DNA of 64,000 nucleotides from contig NZ_CP139141.1 in the NCBI RefSeq assembly GCF_034059295.1, positions 2,773,001 to 2,837,000 of the forward strand, given 5' to 3'. Made by a program: the position numbers and the translations under genes. The notes beneath the pieces were generated by a model. The model saw nothing but the letters and a program-made list of their open reading frames with translations. It made no database searches and was not told the origin of the DNA. How positions within the stretch are numbered: the stretch's first letter is position 1; the number at the start of each line of letters is the position of its first letter. The DNA is from Pseudomonas sp. HR96 (GTDB lineage Bacteria; Pseudomonadota; Gammaproteobacteria; Pseudomonadales; Pseudomonadaceae). This document shows positions 17,401 to 26,523 of the stretch, one piece after another.

Positions 17401-18924
17401 ATCCCTGCAGACTCGGCGCAGGCTGTCGCGCTGATTGGTCTCAAAGTTGGTGAAACCACATCTGTTCGAAGCTTGATTGGAGAGCAGACGCTCAAGGTTA
17501 AGCAGATAGTGACCATTCACCGGCGTCTGCTCGACCTGTCATATGGGCAGGTCTCAAGCTCAGTCGTTCCGAGCAAAAATTTAGTCGCCATGACCATCCC
17601 AACGCGTGAAGACGGCGAGCTGGATATCTCCTTCTTCATCAAGCAAGTCGAACAGAAAAAAGAACAGGGTCTGACCACAATTGGTCTCTACGGCCAGCAC
17701 ATGGCTACGCTTGAGCTGATCGCGCGGATGCTCGGTGTGGATGTGATCGATCTCGTAAGAGGCTGGCCCGATGAGGGGCCACTGCTTGAGGTCTCGATGG
17801 GCGTGGGCCAGACCCACGATGCATTCCCCGTTGACGCTGCACGCGATCTCCCATGGGTAGTCGATCTCTCAATGTTGGTTGAGCTTGCGACGCTGGGAAT
17901 GCTCGATGTACTGGAGCACATCCCAAGGCTGTATGTAGCTGCTGGCACCAAGCAAACCATCGAAACAAAGATCGAGTCTGCAGCGCGGTTTCGCAAGGGA
18001 GGGACGCTCTTCTCACACGACGGGCAACTCGGTATGCAGGAGCAAACTGAGGACAGTTGGCATCGGGAGCGTGCTTTTCTCGATTCAATCTGTGCAGCTG
18101 TCGACGAATATTGTGAGGTGGTACCGGCCTACGGCCCGCCTCAGCTACCGGCACAGATGCATACGCTCAGAGACATTCTTGGTGACGGAGAGTACGCAAC
18201 GCTACTTGTCTGCTTGGAATACGGCGGTGGCCTACTGTCGCTAGATGCCCGCCTCCGCGCTATAGCAGGGTTCTTGGAGATCAAAGGGGCATCTCCTCAA
18301 ATGCTACTAACGAATGAGCTGATCTCAGGGCGTTTGGCGCAAGGCGAGTACTCCCGGGCAATTGTTCAGATGGTGATGACCAGGCGCAGCTTCGTCTCGA
18401 TCCAAGCTGCCGACCTTATCGCCATGATGGGCCAGGGTGAGACGTTTGCAAACATAGGTATCAACCGGTTGCGCGGCTATCTGGCCGAGCCGAACCTCAC
18501 ATTTGATAGTGCCGTGCCCGTCGTAACCGATTTTGTCTGTTTGATGTTCTTGCAGGTGCGCTGCAATCTTGGCGTGATGCTGCAACTGATTGAATATTGC
18601 TTTGAACCGATGTTTCGCCACCCACGCTGTCCTGATGATTTCCAGCGGTTGGCGTACACACGGATCCAGCTCACGTTGGCGGGTGTGGAGATCAATTCTA
18701 TCGCGCGCAAAGCCATAGGGTACAGACTCCATGTTGCGAGGCAGCGAGCTGATCGACCTAGCAAGCCGGTCAAGCTGGAAGCGAAGGTTTGCTTTGCTTA
18801 TGCAGTCCCATTTTGGGCGGTAGCGGTGCCTTCACCAGTGGCTTCTATTCGGCTAGAAGCCCAAAGTCCCGCACTCGCATCGGTTGAGAGCGGTCATACC
18901 GAGGAAAGCAGGAAGGGCGACTAG
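14464..18924 (+). CDS. Cap4-like nuclease/TPR/GreAB-C/PIN defence-type protein
   Basis: The protein has 1,486 residues. After a basic Lys/Pro-rich leader, residues about 25-110 (GGAFEQRVQAVRLLAMCLG, HNTDDLVV, IRMQMKRSL) resemble a DUF4297/Cap4-type nuclease with E, D and QxK positions. Residues about 350-900 are TPR-like helical repeats (for example RRYKDALTQLELLEEEL, then GDDETASTDLETAANLY). Residues about 985-1020 (GLKVGETTSVRSLIG) match a GreA/GreB C-terminal domain. Residues about 1040-1290 form a PIN-like domain with acidic residues in VVDLSMLVEL and LSLDARLR. This domain chain is known in bacteria as TPR-GreAB-C-PIN and is thought to sense RNA polymerase or nucleic acid. I chose ATG 14464 (MARPPK). 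Exact direct repeats flank the gene. Confidence 0.65.
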   Translation: MARPPKAKEQKASSPKPKPQQKKVASPISTGGRGGAFEQRVQAVRLLAMCLGIPCAGLREGFVIVRLLFQGRGFDHNTDDLVVHAASLSTGQKATIRMQMKRSLKATANDVFIEAVGLAWLDFIKPTFLRGLDDNLIVYHVSSSSSMEGAVEVVRLALASLSHESWYTRVHSEGLSNARNRTAYAAIKAAADRYNEATVSDEDLRQFALHLKFVPHDLDSDRTQEAGYQKQFIAQALPSRDSGAVWSQLLSVCAELNGTAGEIDLSSASAHLGELAREFHTAKLIRESVRAYQVGTIPVSQERASELTPLAEYLAPLLSVGRAPGSTLLTDDLPIASQGSETTFATRQLDRISTLHNDRRYKDALTQLELLEEELNTFDVHQKARWHFLRGMCFWHLGDDETASTDLETAANLYTDDDRITAGHVRAQMLKNDVQAAVQVGQAAQARFPESYSVWIAFTNARILNRGQLTEDEIPAAFRDKSGAWQMLASSRAGAGDDLGAVDAIKTALEQPDSSIFIVENYLRFALRLATDNPFHVNTRSQPRDRRELILDAISKFEDREGALWAEQSPRTKTDVVFHLAYAYLLIGQPSQALDMIEQGRQRGVPEHETSARVELEALCDLKRESEAVDRFSGRLEQLADDALVIFGQACLVAGKEPLLEAAYDIQVQRPVTDESAKVLRILRHMRWESLLRQHRNNAVQQELSQLGVTPQNSNITDGVFAARAFIDNDAMRQAFENRVAELAPQSNDLLELSMASQWMLHARRHDDAIAMLERVLPHDSFTPLHVDLLHSYALTDQRAKVRDLLDSLPGEWRQSDDARNVALNVYGNAADWPKMREIAEMIVSLHPLDASAWLLLIQVLANVNPEQMDACIAELPPFMEGSAQDLLKLANAEISRGKPDRGIGRIYRTMRASSGNLEAAAGHISLMVMASGSVDAFLTNPVEAARGTSVELEDSNGGSGYVSIDFDVDPPLSPTAEFIPADSAQAVALIGLKVGETTSVRSLIGEQTLKVKQIVTIHRRLLDLSYGQVSSSVVPSKNLVAMTIPTREDGELDISFFIKQVEQKKEQGLTTIGLYGQHMATLELIARMLGVDVIDLVRGWPDEGPLLEVSMGVGQTHDAFPVDAARDLPWVVDLSMLVELATLGMLDVLEHIPRLYVAAGTKQTIETKIESAARFRKGGTLFSHDGQLGMQEQTEDSWHRERAFLDSICAAVDEYCEVVPAYGPPQLPAQMHTLRDILGDGEYATLLVCLEYGGGLLSLDARLRAIAGFLEIKGASPQMLLTNELISGRLAQGEYSRAIVQMVMTRRSFVSIQAADLIAMMGQGETFANIGINRLRGYLAEPNLTFDSAVPVVTDFVCLMFLQVRCNLGVMLQLIEYCFEPMFRHPRCPDDFQRLAYTRIQLTLAGVEINSIARKAIGYRLHVARQRADRPSKPVKLEAKVCFAYAVPFWAVAVPSPVASIRLEAQSPALASVESGHTEESRKGD

Positions 18925-19432
18925 CTTTCGTACGAGAGGGCATGCAAGCCTGGCATAGAATTGCACAGCATCGATCTAATCTTACGGCTGCGCCGCTTTT
19001 ATATTGGCGTGGCTCTACGAGCTCGGCTGTCGTGAATCAAGCCTCCCGCGAGGCGGTCGTCTTGCCCCTCCGGGCGTCCATCCTCACGCCTGCACGCTCC
19101 GCTTGCCTGAGACGCATGATGATGGGCAGTGGGGATGCACACATTCCTGCGCCGGTTACGTTAATGCGCCCTCACCCTCCCCTGGTGTATCGCGCTTCAA
19201 ATTTCCAAGCACGGGTGCGGGGGGTAAAGGGCCACAGTGGGGCCTTGTATCTGACGTTCAGATGAGAGGCAGGGACGGTCAACCCGAAGCGCGCGGCTTG
19301 AGCGTCCAGTCCGTAGGCTATCACTGCCAGCTGTTGCGCTTTAGCACTTGCGGTTTGATTTCCTCAGACTGGCTTGAGGCGCAAATACCACACTATGAGA
19401 AGACGGCCTCAACGGCAATCTTGAAATAGCGA
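18925..19432. other. Gene-free stretch holding the right direct repeat
   Basis: Apart from the 101-bp repeat, no gene is supported. Plus-strand frames over 19004-19429 run through the repeat and have no recognisable product. Confidence 0.4.
19009..19109. repeat. Direct repeat, right copy (partner 14202-14302)
   Basis: See the left copy. This copy begins 84 bp after the stop of the large gene and reads ERAGVRMDARRGKTTASREA and a stop on the minus strand. Confidence 0.75.
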
Positions 19433-20404
19433 TCACAAACGCTTCACCAGCGCATCTAACTTCCTTTTGACCCCAATCTTCGGGTTCAGTCGCAGCGCCT
19501 CCTCATAACACCCGATAGCCTCGCGACCTTGACCAAGCTCCTCATGGGCTAACCCTTGCACCTTCAACGCTGTCGGTTTCCACGCTGGGTTATCGTCCGC
19601 CCCCAACGCTCGCGATCCAATCACCGCGGCCAGAATCCTCTCCAATTCAGACGTGGAGCATCCATCCTTTAGCATGGTCTCGGCAGTTAAAATGACGTCC
19701 GTATAGTTGGCCGAGCTCAGCAAGGCCGCATCCGCGGCGTCTTCATCGACCAGAGCCCCGTCAGCCGCGTAACGGTACTCGCCTCCTCCTGAGACCTTGA
19801 CCACCAACTGCATCAACTTCTCATCAAACCCGATCCGCTTAAAGGCACGCTGCGGAGTCACGGCGAAAAGCTCCACGCCTTCTTTGAGGTCATACAGAGC
19901 GAGCTTACGCCCATCCTCAGTCGGGCTGTTTGCGGTGAGGCAGTACGCCAGGAGGCCATTGCGCGAAATCCCACTCTGCAGAATATTTGCGGTCAGCGCC
20001 TTGGTAATTATCGGTAGCCCCTGAGAAGTGAAGACGTGAAATGTGCCGGACAGCGTGCTTCCGAAGTGCCAGTCTTCCAAGCAAAAGCTGCCGTTGTCCG
20101 CGACTGCGCCATTGTTCGGACGGGACATGAGGGCATTAACCACGATGGCGTTGTTGATGAGGTCGATCAGGATGTACCTACCCTCGCCCTCCTCTCGATG
20201 TCCGCCGCGTCGGCCATCAGGCGTAGCGTCATTCCAGGACACCGCCCATGATTTTCCCGGCGCGTGCTTGCACAGCCCGTGGTAATCATTCGAGGGTGAA
20301 GAAAGGAATCCGCCGGCAATCTCAAAACTCTTATCTGCGTGGGCCTTAGCGGGCTTATGATCGCGGGGCTTATGCATGCGGAACAGCCAATCGAACATAC
20401 CCAT
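19433..20404 (-). CDS. Unknown protein with C-terminal TPR
   Basis: The protein has 323 residues. A beta-rich N-terminal region of about 200 residues looks like a sensor or propeller-type domain (KSWAVSWNDATPDGRRGGHR, then NGLLAYCLTANSPTEDGRKL). The C-terminal ~60 residues hold a TPR-like unit (ALKVQGLAHEELGQGREAIG). ATG 20404 is preceded by GGAG at a good distance. I do not recognise the family. It lies in the defence cluster between two large predicted defence genes, which is its only functional hint. It is divergent from the Mrr-STAND gene. Confidence 0.65.
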   Translation of the reverse strand: MGMFDWLFRMHKPRDHKPAKAHADKSFEIAGGFLSSPSNDYHGLCKHAPGKSWAVSWNDATPDGRRGGHREEGEGRYILIDLINNAIVVNALMSRPNNGAVADNGSFCLEDWHFGSTLSGTFHVFTSQGLPIITKALTANILQSGISRNGLLAYCLTANSPTEDGRKLALYDLKEGVELFAVTPQRAFKRIGFDEKLMQLVVKVSGGGEYRYAADGALVDEDAADAALLSSANYTDVILTAETMLKDGCSTSELERILAAVIGSRALGADDNPAWKPTALKVQGLAHEELGQGREAIGCYEEALRLNPKIGVKRKLDALVKRL

Positions 20405-20581
20405 CAAGTTTTCTCCATCAGTCCAAGCACGCCGCCGCAGGGGGAGCTCTGATTAGCGCCATCCGCCGTAGTATGGTCGTCTACATGCCGGCCTCGTGCG
20501 TCACCAGACGTGGGCTAAGCACCCGGTTCAAAGGGACTGCAGAATGCTATCTTAACCACCTGTCATGGAGTAGGTGCCCGA

Positions 20582-22852
20582 GTGAACGACTACGACTTTT
20601 CGCGTCTGAACGACAAAGAGTTCGAGGTGCTATGTACTGATCTGATAGGCGCCGACAAAGGCGTCCGGTTTGAACGGTTCAAGCCTGGTCGCGACGGTGG
20701 CGTTGATGGCAGGTATTTCACGCCCAGCGACACCGAATGGATCTTGCAGGCCAAGCATCGCCCTGGCACACCTTTGCCTCAGCTTGTCACCCACCTACGC
20801 AACTCTGAGGCGCCAAAGGTCATTGCGCTCAACCCCGAGCGCTACATTCTAGTCGTCTCGCATTCGCTTACGAGGTTGAACAAACAGGAACTGGCCGACG
20901 CTCTGGATAGCCAGACGTCTTGTCCTATTGAGGTCTATGGCCGCGAGGATCTGAACGATCTGCTTGCCACCCACACCCATGTTGAGCGCAGGCACTTCAA
21001 GCTCTGGATAAGCAGCTCTGCCGTGCTCGTTAGCATTTTCAATCATGCAATCAACGGCCGAAGCGAGGCCATGATGCGTGACATTGTTGAGAAGTCGAAA
21101 ATCTTCATCCACACCGCTAATTTGGACTCGGCAGTGGACAGGCTCAACAAGCTCGGTACGGTGATCATCACTGGCCTAGCAGGCATTGGAAAAACGACTT
21201 TGGCTGAGCAACTCATCCTTCTTCACGCCAGCGATGGCTTTGAGCTCGTATGCATCAGTGAGCACATTCAAGAGGCTGAGCAAGCGTACTCCCCCGATGA
21301 GCGCCAGCTCTTCTATTTCGACGACTTCCTGGGGCGGAACTATCTCGAAGCCTTGTCAGGGCATGAGGGCAGCCAGATCGTCAATTTCATGAGGCGCGTA
21401 GGCCGAGATAAAGCCACCAAGAGATTCGTTCTAACGTCGCGTTCGACGATCCTGAATCAAGGCCGGATCCTTAATGACGTCTTTGAGCATAACAACGTTC
21501 ACCGAAACGAGATGGAGATCAGGCTTGAGTCGCTTGCAGGCTTGGATAAAGCGCAGATTCTCTACAATCACATATGGCATTCAGGGCTTTCCCCGGAACA
21601 CATCGACGAGTTTTACAATGGAAAGCGCTACCGTAAGATAATCACTCACCGGAACTTCAATCCTCGGTTGATTCAATTTATTACGGACATTCAGCGACTG
21701 GATGATGTGCCAGTGGCAGGATACTGGGCCTACATTCAAGAGCTCCTAGATAACCCCGCAAAAATTTGGGCGCATCCTTATGATGCTCAGTTGGATGACT
21801 TCGGCCGATTCCTTGTGCTGTTGGTGGCCTTCAACGGGCAAAATATCCTCGAGCATGATTTGGCTAAAGCGTATGCCAGCGGCTTGCTCATGGCGGGACA
21901 TGCTAATTTCTCGGGCAAGCGTGACTTCCACCACGCCATACGACACCTGTCGAATTCCCTGATCACACGGGTGGTGGTAGGTGATTTCGTCTATTACAAA
22001 TTGTTCAACCCATCCTTGGGAGATTTCTTACTGCATCGTTACTCGGCGTCACCAGATTCACTTAAAGGTGTGTTCCAGAGCCTCCGCAACCTTAACGCCC
22101 TAGATGTGCTGGTTGACATGTCAGACAACGAATTGATCGCCCGCAAAACAAAGGGCGAACTGCTTCTCTCGCTCCTGGAACATGAGGAGAAATCGAATTT
22201 TCAGGGCGCTGATCCTGAATATCTAGCGAAACTCTATCTGCTGACAGTCTCAGCCCATCCTTCTCTAGCAGCTCAGCGATCGCACGACCGGAAAGCGGCG
22301 AATCTTTTACGGATGAGAAATGTCACCCAAGTAATACTTGAAGGCCCTGTCTGCTCAAAATATTTCAATTGCCTATGCTTGGTTAAAAGTGCTTTCGACG
22401 AAGACATTATGTCTATCGATGTGCTAGAGGCGTTCACCCTAAAAGTCATCAGCGTCGGTGTGGGGGATGATGAGTTACCTGCTCTCGGTGAGCTTGTGGC
22501 GAAACTCGAAATAGACAATGTATTTCAGGCCAGTGAGCCTTTCTCAGATCTCGCTTACAACTACATCTGCGATGGACTTGACGATATATTCTCCGAGGGA
22601 GACGTATTTACAAACGGCGATGACTACTACGCTGCGTGTAAAAAGCTGGGGGCTATGATCGAGGATAAGTTCGCGAGCTGGCAAATCGCGCCTAGCCGCG
22701 CCATGGTCGATGAGATCGTGGATGCGTTCGATGTACGAGATCGAATGAAAAACTATTTTGACGACTCAAACTCACACTACACCTCGCGTGCGGCTGAACC
22801 ACGCCTGCTTGAGACGATGAGTATTGATGACCTTTTTTCTAGGGATCGGTAA
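20582..22852 (+). CDS. Mrr-type nuclease fused to a STAND NTPase
   Basis: The protein has 756 residues with a GTG start after GGAGTAGGTG. Residues about 10-80 are an Mrr-like restriction nuclease (EFEVLCTDLIG, GRDGGVDGRYF, ILQAKHRPG, giving the D and QxK active site). Residues about 185-420 are a STAND NTPase of the nSTAND3 kind with Walker A GLAGIGKTTLAEQL, Walker B LFYFDDFLG and sensor KRFVLTSRS. The rest is helical and probably the sensor. Proteins of this layout act like bacterial NLRs: a phage ligand triggers oligomerisation and DNA cleavage. The family logic is established; activity here is inference. Confidence 0.75.
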   Translation: MNDYDFSRLNDKEFEVLCTDLIGADKGVRFERFKPGRDGGVDGRYFTPSDTEWILQAKHRPGTPLPQLVTHLRNSEAPKVIALNPERYILVVSHSLTRLNKQELADALDSQTSCPIEVYGREDLNDLLATHTHVERRHFKLWISSSAVLVSIFNHAINGRSEAMMRDIVEKSKIFIHTANLDSAVDRLNKLGTVIITGLAGIGKTTLAEQLILLHASDGFELVCISEHIQEAEQAYSPDERQLFYFDDFLGRNYLEALSGHEGSQIVNFMRRVGRDKATKRFVLTSRSTILNQGRILNDVFEHNNVHRNEMEIRLESLAGLDKAQILYNHIWHSGLSPEHIDEFYNGKRYRKIITHRNFNPRLIQFITDIQRLDDVPVAGYWAYIQELLDNPAKIWAHPYDAQLDDFGRFLVLLVAFNGQNILEHDLAKAYASGLLMAGHANFSGKRDFHHAIRHLSNSLITRVVVGDFVYYKLFNPSLGDFLLHRYSASPDSLKGVFQSLRNLNALDVLVDMSDNELIARKTKGELLLSLLEHEEKSNFQGADPEYLAKLYLLTVSAHPSLAAQRSHDRKAANLLRMRNVTQVILEGPVCSKYFNCLCLVKSAFDEDIMSIDVLEAFTLKVISVGVGDDELPALGELVAKLEIDNVFQASEPFSDLAYNYICDGLDDIFSEGDVFTNGDDYYAACKKLGAMIEDKFASWQIAPSRAMVDEIVDAFDVRDRMKNYFDDSNSHYTSRAAEPRLLETMSIDDLFSRDR

Positions 22853-23009
22853 GCGCTCCAGCTAGTCGTGGTTCCCGCTTGCTGCCCACTCATATGGCTC
22901 CGCCGGCGATAGGCTGCAGGGGCGCTAACCCCCTGCACTCTCAAGCTCCTGCAGCAACCTCAGTCTCAACAGCGAGCCATGCACGTCCGAAAGCACGACG
23001 CTTGGCCGA

Positions 23010-23831
23010 TCAGCGCAGCCCAAACCCCATCCGCTTCAGCTCCTCAACCAGCTCTTCCCGCCCGTGCAGGTTTGAAACACTGCGAAGTCGATTGACCACC
23101 TGCTCCGACCACCCGGTAGCCTTCATGCCCTCACGCTGGTAAAACGCGCCCAGGCGCTCATCGTATTCAGCCACCGCTTCCACATCTGCCGCTGCCGAGT
23201 AGGTCTCGTGGTGAAGCACTGCGCCTTGGGGCAGCCGTGGTTTTACCTGCGCTGGTCGCTCGGTAGATGGATAACCTACGCAGAGGCCGAAAACCGGATA
23301 AACCTGCGGAGGCAGACCAAGCTCTTTGGCCACGCCTTCAATGTCGTTTCGGATAGCGCCGATGTAAACGCTGCCTAGTCCCAGAGATTCCAGAGCGACC
23401 ACGGCGTTCTGAGCAGCCAAGGCGGCGTCGATCGTACCGAGCAACAGGCTTTCCAAGTAAGGCACTGCTTCGAGCTCTACACCCTGCTGCTCAGCAACGC
23501 GGGTGACCCTGGACAGGTCGGCAAGCCATACAAAAAACAGAGGCGCCTGGCGAATGTAGTCCTGGCTTCCTGCTAGCGCCGAGAGACGCGCTTTCCGATC
23601 GCTGTCCTGAACAGCGACAACGCTCCAGACTTGCAGGTTTGACGAGGTCGACGCTGATTGTGCCGCGGCGACCAGGGTCTCTATTGTGCCGTCAGGCAGT
23701 GGCTGATCAGTGAAAGCACGAACGCTGCGATGGTCGAGCAACTGATCGATCGTCTCGTTCCAGGGCATGAGAGGCGAGATGTCCGCGGCGCCGTAGCGGG
23801 AAGCCAGTTTTGATTGTGCGTTGACTGTCAT
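23010..23831 (-). CDS. NADPH-dependent nitroreductase/flavin oxidoreductase
   Basis: The protein has 273 residues of the nitroreductase fold (NfsA/FRP type). Key segments are LLDHRSVRAFTDQPLP (FMN-binding arginine and serine), AAQSASTSSNLQVWSVV, and the C-terminal PVFGLCVGYP with the closing basic residues. It reduces nitro compounds or quinones with NAD(P)H. I chose ATG 23831 (MTVNAQ) because GGAG lies just upstream; an extended frame to 23864 has no such site. It is divergent from the DUF7693-like gene, with a short shared promoter region. Confidence 0.85.
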   Translation of the reverse strand: MTVNAQSKLASRYGAADISPLMPWNETIDQLLDHRSVRAFTDQPLPDGTIETLVAAAQSASTSSNLQVWSVVAVQDSDRKARLSALAGSQDYIRQAPLFFVWLADLSRVTRVAEQQGVELEAVPYLESLLLGTIDAALAAQNAVVALESLGLGSVYIGAIRNDIEGVAKELGLPPQVYPVFGLCVGYPSTERPAQVKPRLPQGAVLHHETYSAAADVEAVAEYDERLGAFYQREGMKATGWSEQVVNRLRSVSNLHGREELVEELKRMGFGLR

Positions 23832-23909
23832 TCGAGATCTCCAAATAGTGCCCGAGGCTACCAAATCGACGGCAGTGCGACACGCTTCCCGCGCGAAGTT
23901 TCATATACC

Positions 23910-24260
23910 ATGGGGCCCACACAGTCCCACAAAGGCACGTTTCGATTGTCAGCAAAACCGCTTTCTGCCCGCGAGACCTATCAGGTGCTTCGCGACATCG
24001 CTTTGGGCGTTCGCACCATGCGCCGCTTGGGTGAGAAGTCATGGACTGAAATGTACAGCGGCATGATGACCGTTGAAACCGATGGCTGGGTCATCACGTT
24101 CTACAACGATTGCGAGTCGCTGGATTACTGCGATAGCTGCTATTGCCCAGACGGTCGTGCGTACACTTTCGACTCATCGCAGCAATTTGGTACTGACCCG
24201 GTCGAGCTGTTGAGCACGTGGGAACATGGCCAACTAGAGAAGCTGCTCGCCGATCTTTAA
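23910..24260 (+). CDS. DUF7693-like Pseudomonas protein
   Basis: The protein has 116 residues. LSARETYQVLRDIALGVRTM, GWVITFYNDCESLDYCDSC and the closing DPVELLSTWEHGQLEKLL match a small family common in Pseudomonas that I recall as DUF7693. The CxxC-type cysteines could bind metal. Function is unknown. I start it at ATG 23910, where the homology begins; the open frame upstream overlaps the nitroreductase promoter. It is followed by the convergent Shedu gene. Confidence 0.65.
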   Translation: MGPTQSHKGTFRLSAKPLSARETYQVLRDIALGVRTMRRLGEKSWTEMYSGMMTVETDGWVITFYNDCESLDYCDSCYCPDGRAYTFDSSQQFGTDPVELLSTWEHGQLEKLLADL

Positions 24261-24317
24261 TAGGTCGCAGCGCTCCCTCGAGGACATCTTCTTTCAAGAT
24301 CGCGTCCGGCCATATCT

Positions 24318-25739
24318 TCAGAAAGTATCGGGGAGGTCGGCCGGAGCTGCGGGCGTCAGGTGCTCGGCCAGCATCCGCAGCTTGCCTAGCAGCTCATCAA
24401 AGGTAACGACCTCGACATCTTTGCAGGCGTTGCGGAATATCTCGAAGCTGCGCCGGCGGCCTTCCTCGGTTGGCTTGGTACCGGCAATGACAACGCACCT
24501 CGCTGTGTCTGGATTCAAGTCTCGCATCGTTGGATCTCGAAGGTGCGACAGCCAGTTGGCACGCATCAGGCCTTGCTGATATAGCACCTGTGTAATTGCT
24601 CCACTGAGCTGCAAATTCGGGCCAAAGACATCCTGGTTGCGATACGGTCGGCTTTGCATCAAAGGGGTGGAAGGTTTCTTGATTTCCACGATGGCCAGTT
24701 CGCGTCCTTGTGAGAAAAGCAAATCGCCAATATGAGCGCCTGCTCCATTGATCGTGGAGCCTTGGGCATGGAACTGGGTATGCAGAAGCGCCACAGGGCG
24801 TGCGAACACCATCGCTAGGATGAACAGGTTGGCTTCGAAAAAATGCTGCCAGTGGCCCTCGCTAAGGTTCTGGCTCAGCATGCTCTCGAACTTTTCGATC
24901 ATTACGGCCAAGGTGACCCTCTCGATCTCCGCGTGCAATTCGAATAGTTCGCGAGGCGCTTCCTTCGCCAACATCTCAACGCCGACCTTCACTTCTCTGA
25001 GCTGATGACGCCGCGCCCGCACAGCCGCCTGCGCAACTTGATTACTGACTCTGCGAGGGGTCGTATCGCTCGCCAGCACTGGACGGCTGCCTTCAAAGAC
25101 CACATTGGGCATCAGCGTCGGAAACACTTGGCTCAGCACCCAATGCATCTGGGCTGACGTCTCACTCTTTTTTCGAGCCCGAGTGATCCGCATGCATGTT
25201 CTACGGCATTCATCCACCCGTGCCTCACTGACAAAGACGACGTCGTCCGTGATCGAGGTGTCACCATCATCCGATATGACTAGGGTTTTTAGGCTGGGAG
25301 CGAATCGCAGCCCTCGCCAGAGCGGCGTAAGCTGTTTAACCAGCCCCAATCCTTCCTCACAGGGATCAAACAGTTTTCTAGGGAGGCTGACGTCGATGTA
25401 GAGCACGGCGTCCTCTGGAGTGTCTGGAAGATCGTGCGTCGGCTGATGGCTGTACAAGATGCAGCCCACGTTTCCGTTCTTCGGGCTCCGATAGCGCTGA
25501 GTATGGGGGTTGGTGTAGATGGGATACATCGTGATCCAACCCGGCTCGATCGTGGCTAGCCGATGCCATCTGTCTTCGGGCAATGACTGCCATTTATCTG
25601 AGGAGATTTTGTCAAAAACCTGAAGGTACAAGTCAATGCAAAAGCCCGCTTCCACTGGCCGCCGGATGATGCTGAAACTAGGCTCCAACACGTCCTCCCC
25701 GTTCCATGTGTCCTGCAAGGTCTGCTGAGTCCCTTCCAT
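24318..25739 (-). CDS. sduA: Shedu anti-phage nuclease (DUF4263)
   Basis: The protein has 473 residues from ATG 25739, which has GGAG six bases before it; an open frame runs further upstream without support. The N-terminal half is a variable sensor region (WHRLATIEPGWITMYPIYTN). The C-terminal DUF4263 domain holds the SQNLSEGHWQHFFEAN helix and the PD-(D/E)xK core IGDLLFSQGRELAIVEIKKP (D about 339, E 352, K 354), then a closing RCVVIAGTKP / VTFDELLGKL. Shedu is a single-gene defence system whose SduA nuclease cleaves DNA. A paralog with a dead motif lies at 12485. It converges with the DUF7693-like gene. Confidence 0.8.
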   Translation of the reverse strand: MEGTQQTLQDTWNGEDVLEPSFSIIRRPVEAGFCIDLYLQVFDKISSDKWQSLPEDRWHRLATIEPGWITMYPIYTNPHTQRYRSPKNGNVGCILYSHQPTHDLPDTPEDAVLYIDVSLPRKLFDPCEEGLGLVKQLTPLWRGLRFAPSLKTLVISDDGDTSITDDVVFVSEARVDECRRTCMRITRARKKSETSAQMHWVLSQVFPTLMPNVVFEGSRPVLASDTTPRRVSNQVAQAAVRARRHQLREVKVGVEMLAKEAPRELFELHAEIERVTLAVMIEKFESMLSQNLSEGHWQHFFEANLFILAMVFARPVALLHTQFHAQGSTINGAGAHIGDLLFSQGRELAIVEIKKPSTPLMQSRPYRNQDVFGPNLQLSGAITQVLYQQGLMRANWLSHLRDPTMRDLNPDTARCVVIAGTKPTEEGRRRSFEIFRNACKDVEVVTFDELLGKLRMLAEHLTPAAPADLPDTF

Positions 25740-25875
25740 AGTGCTCTCCATGCCAAATGTTGTTGAAATTATTGATCGCTCGGTCTTGGAAGTACGCGCG
25801 GGGTCGACCACAGATATCCCCCTATTGCCCCTTCTTGAATCAAACGGCGCGCACCAGGCTCGCATACTCACGGCG

Positions 25876-26523
25876 CTACGGAAGGCGATGACGCCGTGAC
25901 TCAATGACCAACTGCGCAAATTGAACCAAATCCCGCACGCCCCCCCTGCCCGACCTGCCCAAATGAAACCCCAGCATCCCCACTGCGCGGGGCCCATCTT
26001 GATCGCACTTCAGCGAATCCCCTACCATCGCGATCTGGTCATGCTGATCGCCGAACAGGTGCCCAGGCGTAACCTGTAATGCATTGCAGATGGACTGGTA
26101 GATCAAGGCGTCCGGTTTCATCGCCCCGACCTGATAGCTAAAGGCGTACCCATCGAGATCAGGAAACGCTTGAAGGACTGCGGCCCCATAAGGCTCGCAA
26201 AGGTTGGAGCATATCCCCACTCGCACGCCCTCTGCGCGCAGCAAAGCCACCGCTTCAATGCCATCCTCGAACGGAGTGATAGATGCGACTTCGCGATCCA
26301 GATCGTCTTGCAACGCTTGCAGTCGAATGACTGATACGCGGATACCCAGTTGATCCGCAGCATCCTTTAGCGACCATGGGTTGCTCATCAGCACCCGCAC
26401 ATCGCCCGGGCTGGCTCGGCGGCCACCGACGATCCCTTCCTTGAGCAATTGCCTGAAAGGATGACGCTTGCTTCGGAGGTCGACCAGGGTGCCAAAGGCG
26501 TCAAAGACCACAGCTGAAATCAT
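25876..26523 (-). CDS. HAD-family hydrolase
   Basis: The protein has 215 residues with all four HAD motifs: I FDAFGTLVD, II CSNL (about residue 108), III lysine in GAMKPD, and IV MVGDSLKCDQDG. The second D of motif I is A-F-G-T type (DxFGT), as in many haloacid dehalogenase-like phosphatases that still work. It probably dephosphorylates a small metabolite. ATG 26523 follows AGG at nine bases; the frame upstream is not supported. It lies downstream of nothing and upstream of the Shedu gene by 137 bases. Confidence 0.8.
   Translation of the reverse strand: MISAVVFDAFGTLVDLRSKRHPFRQLLKEGIVGGRRASPGDVRVLMSNPWSLKDAADQLGIRVSVIRLQALQDDLDREVASITPFEDGIEAVALLRAEGVRVGICSNLCEPYGAAVLQAFPDLDGYAFSYQVGAMKPDALIYQSICNALQVTPGHLFGDQHDQIAMVGDSLKCDQDGPRAVGMLGFHLGRSGRGGVRDLVQFAQLVIESRRHRLP

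Noticed and set aside
19004..19429. Plus-strand frames after the large gene
   Set aside because: They pass through the direct repeat, whose conserved reading is on the minus strand.
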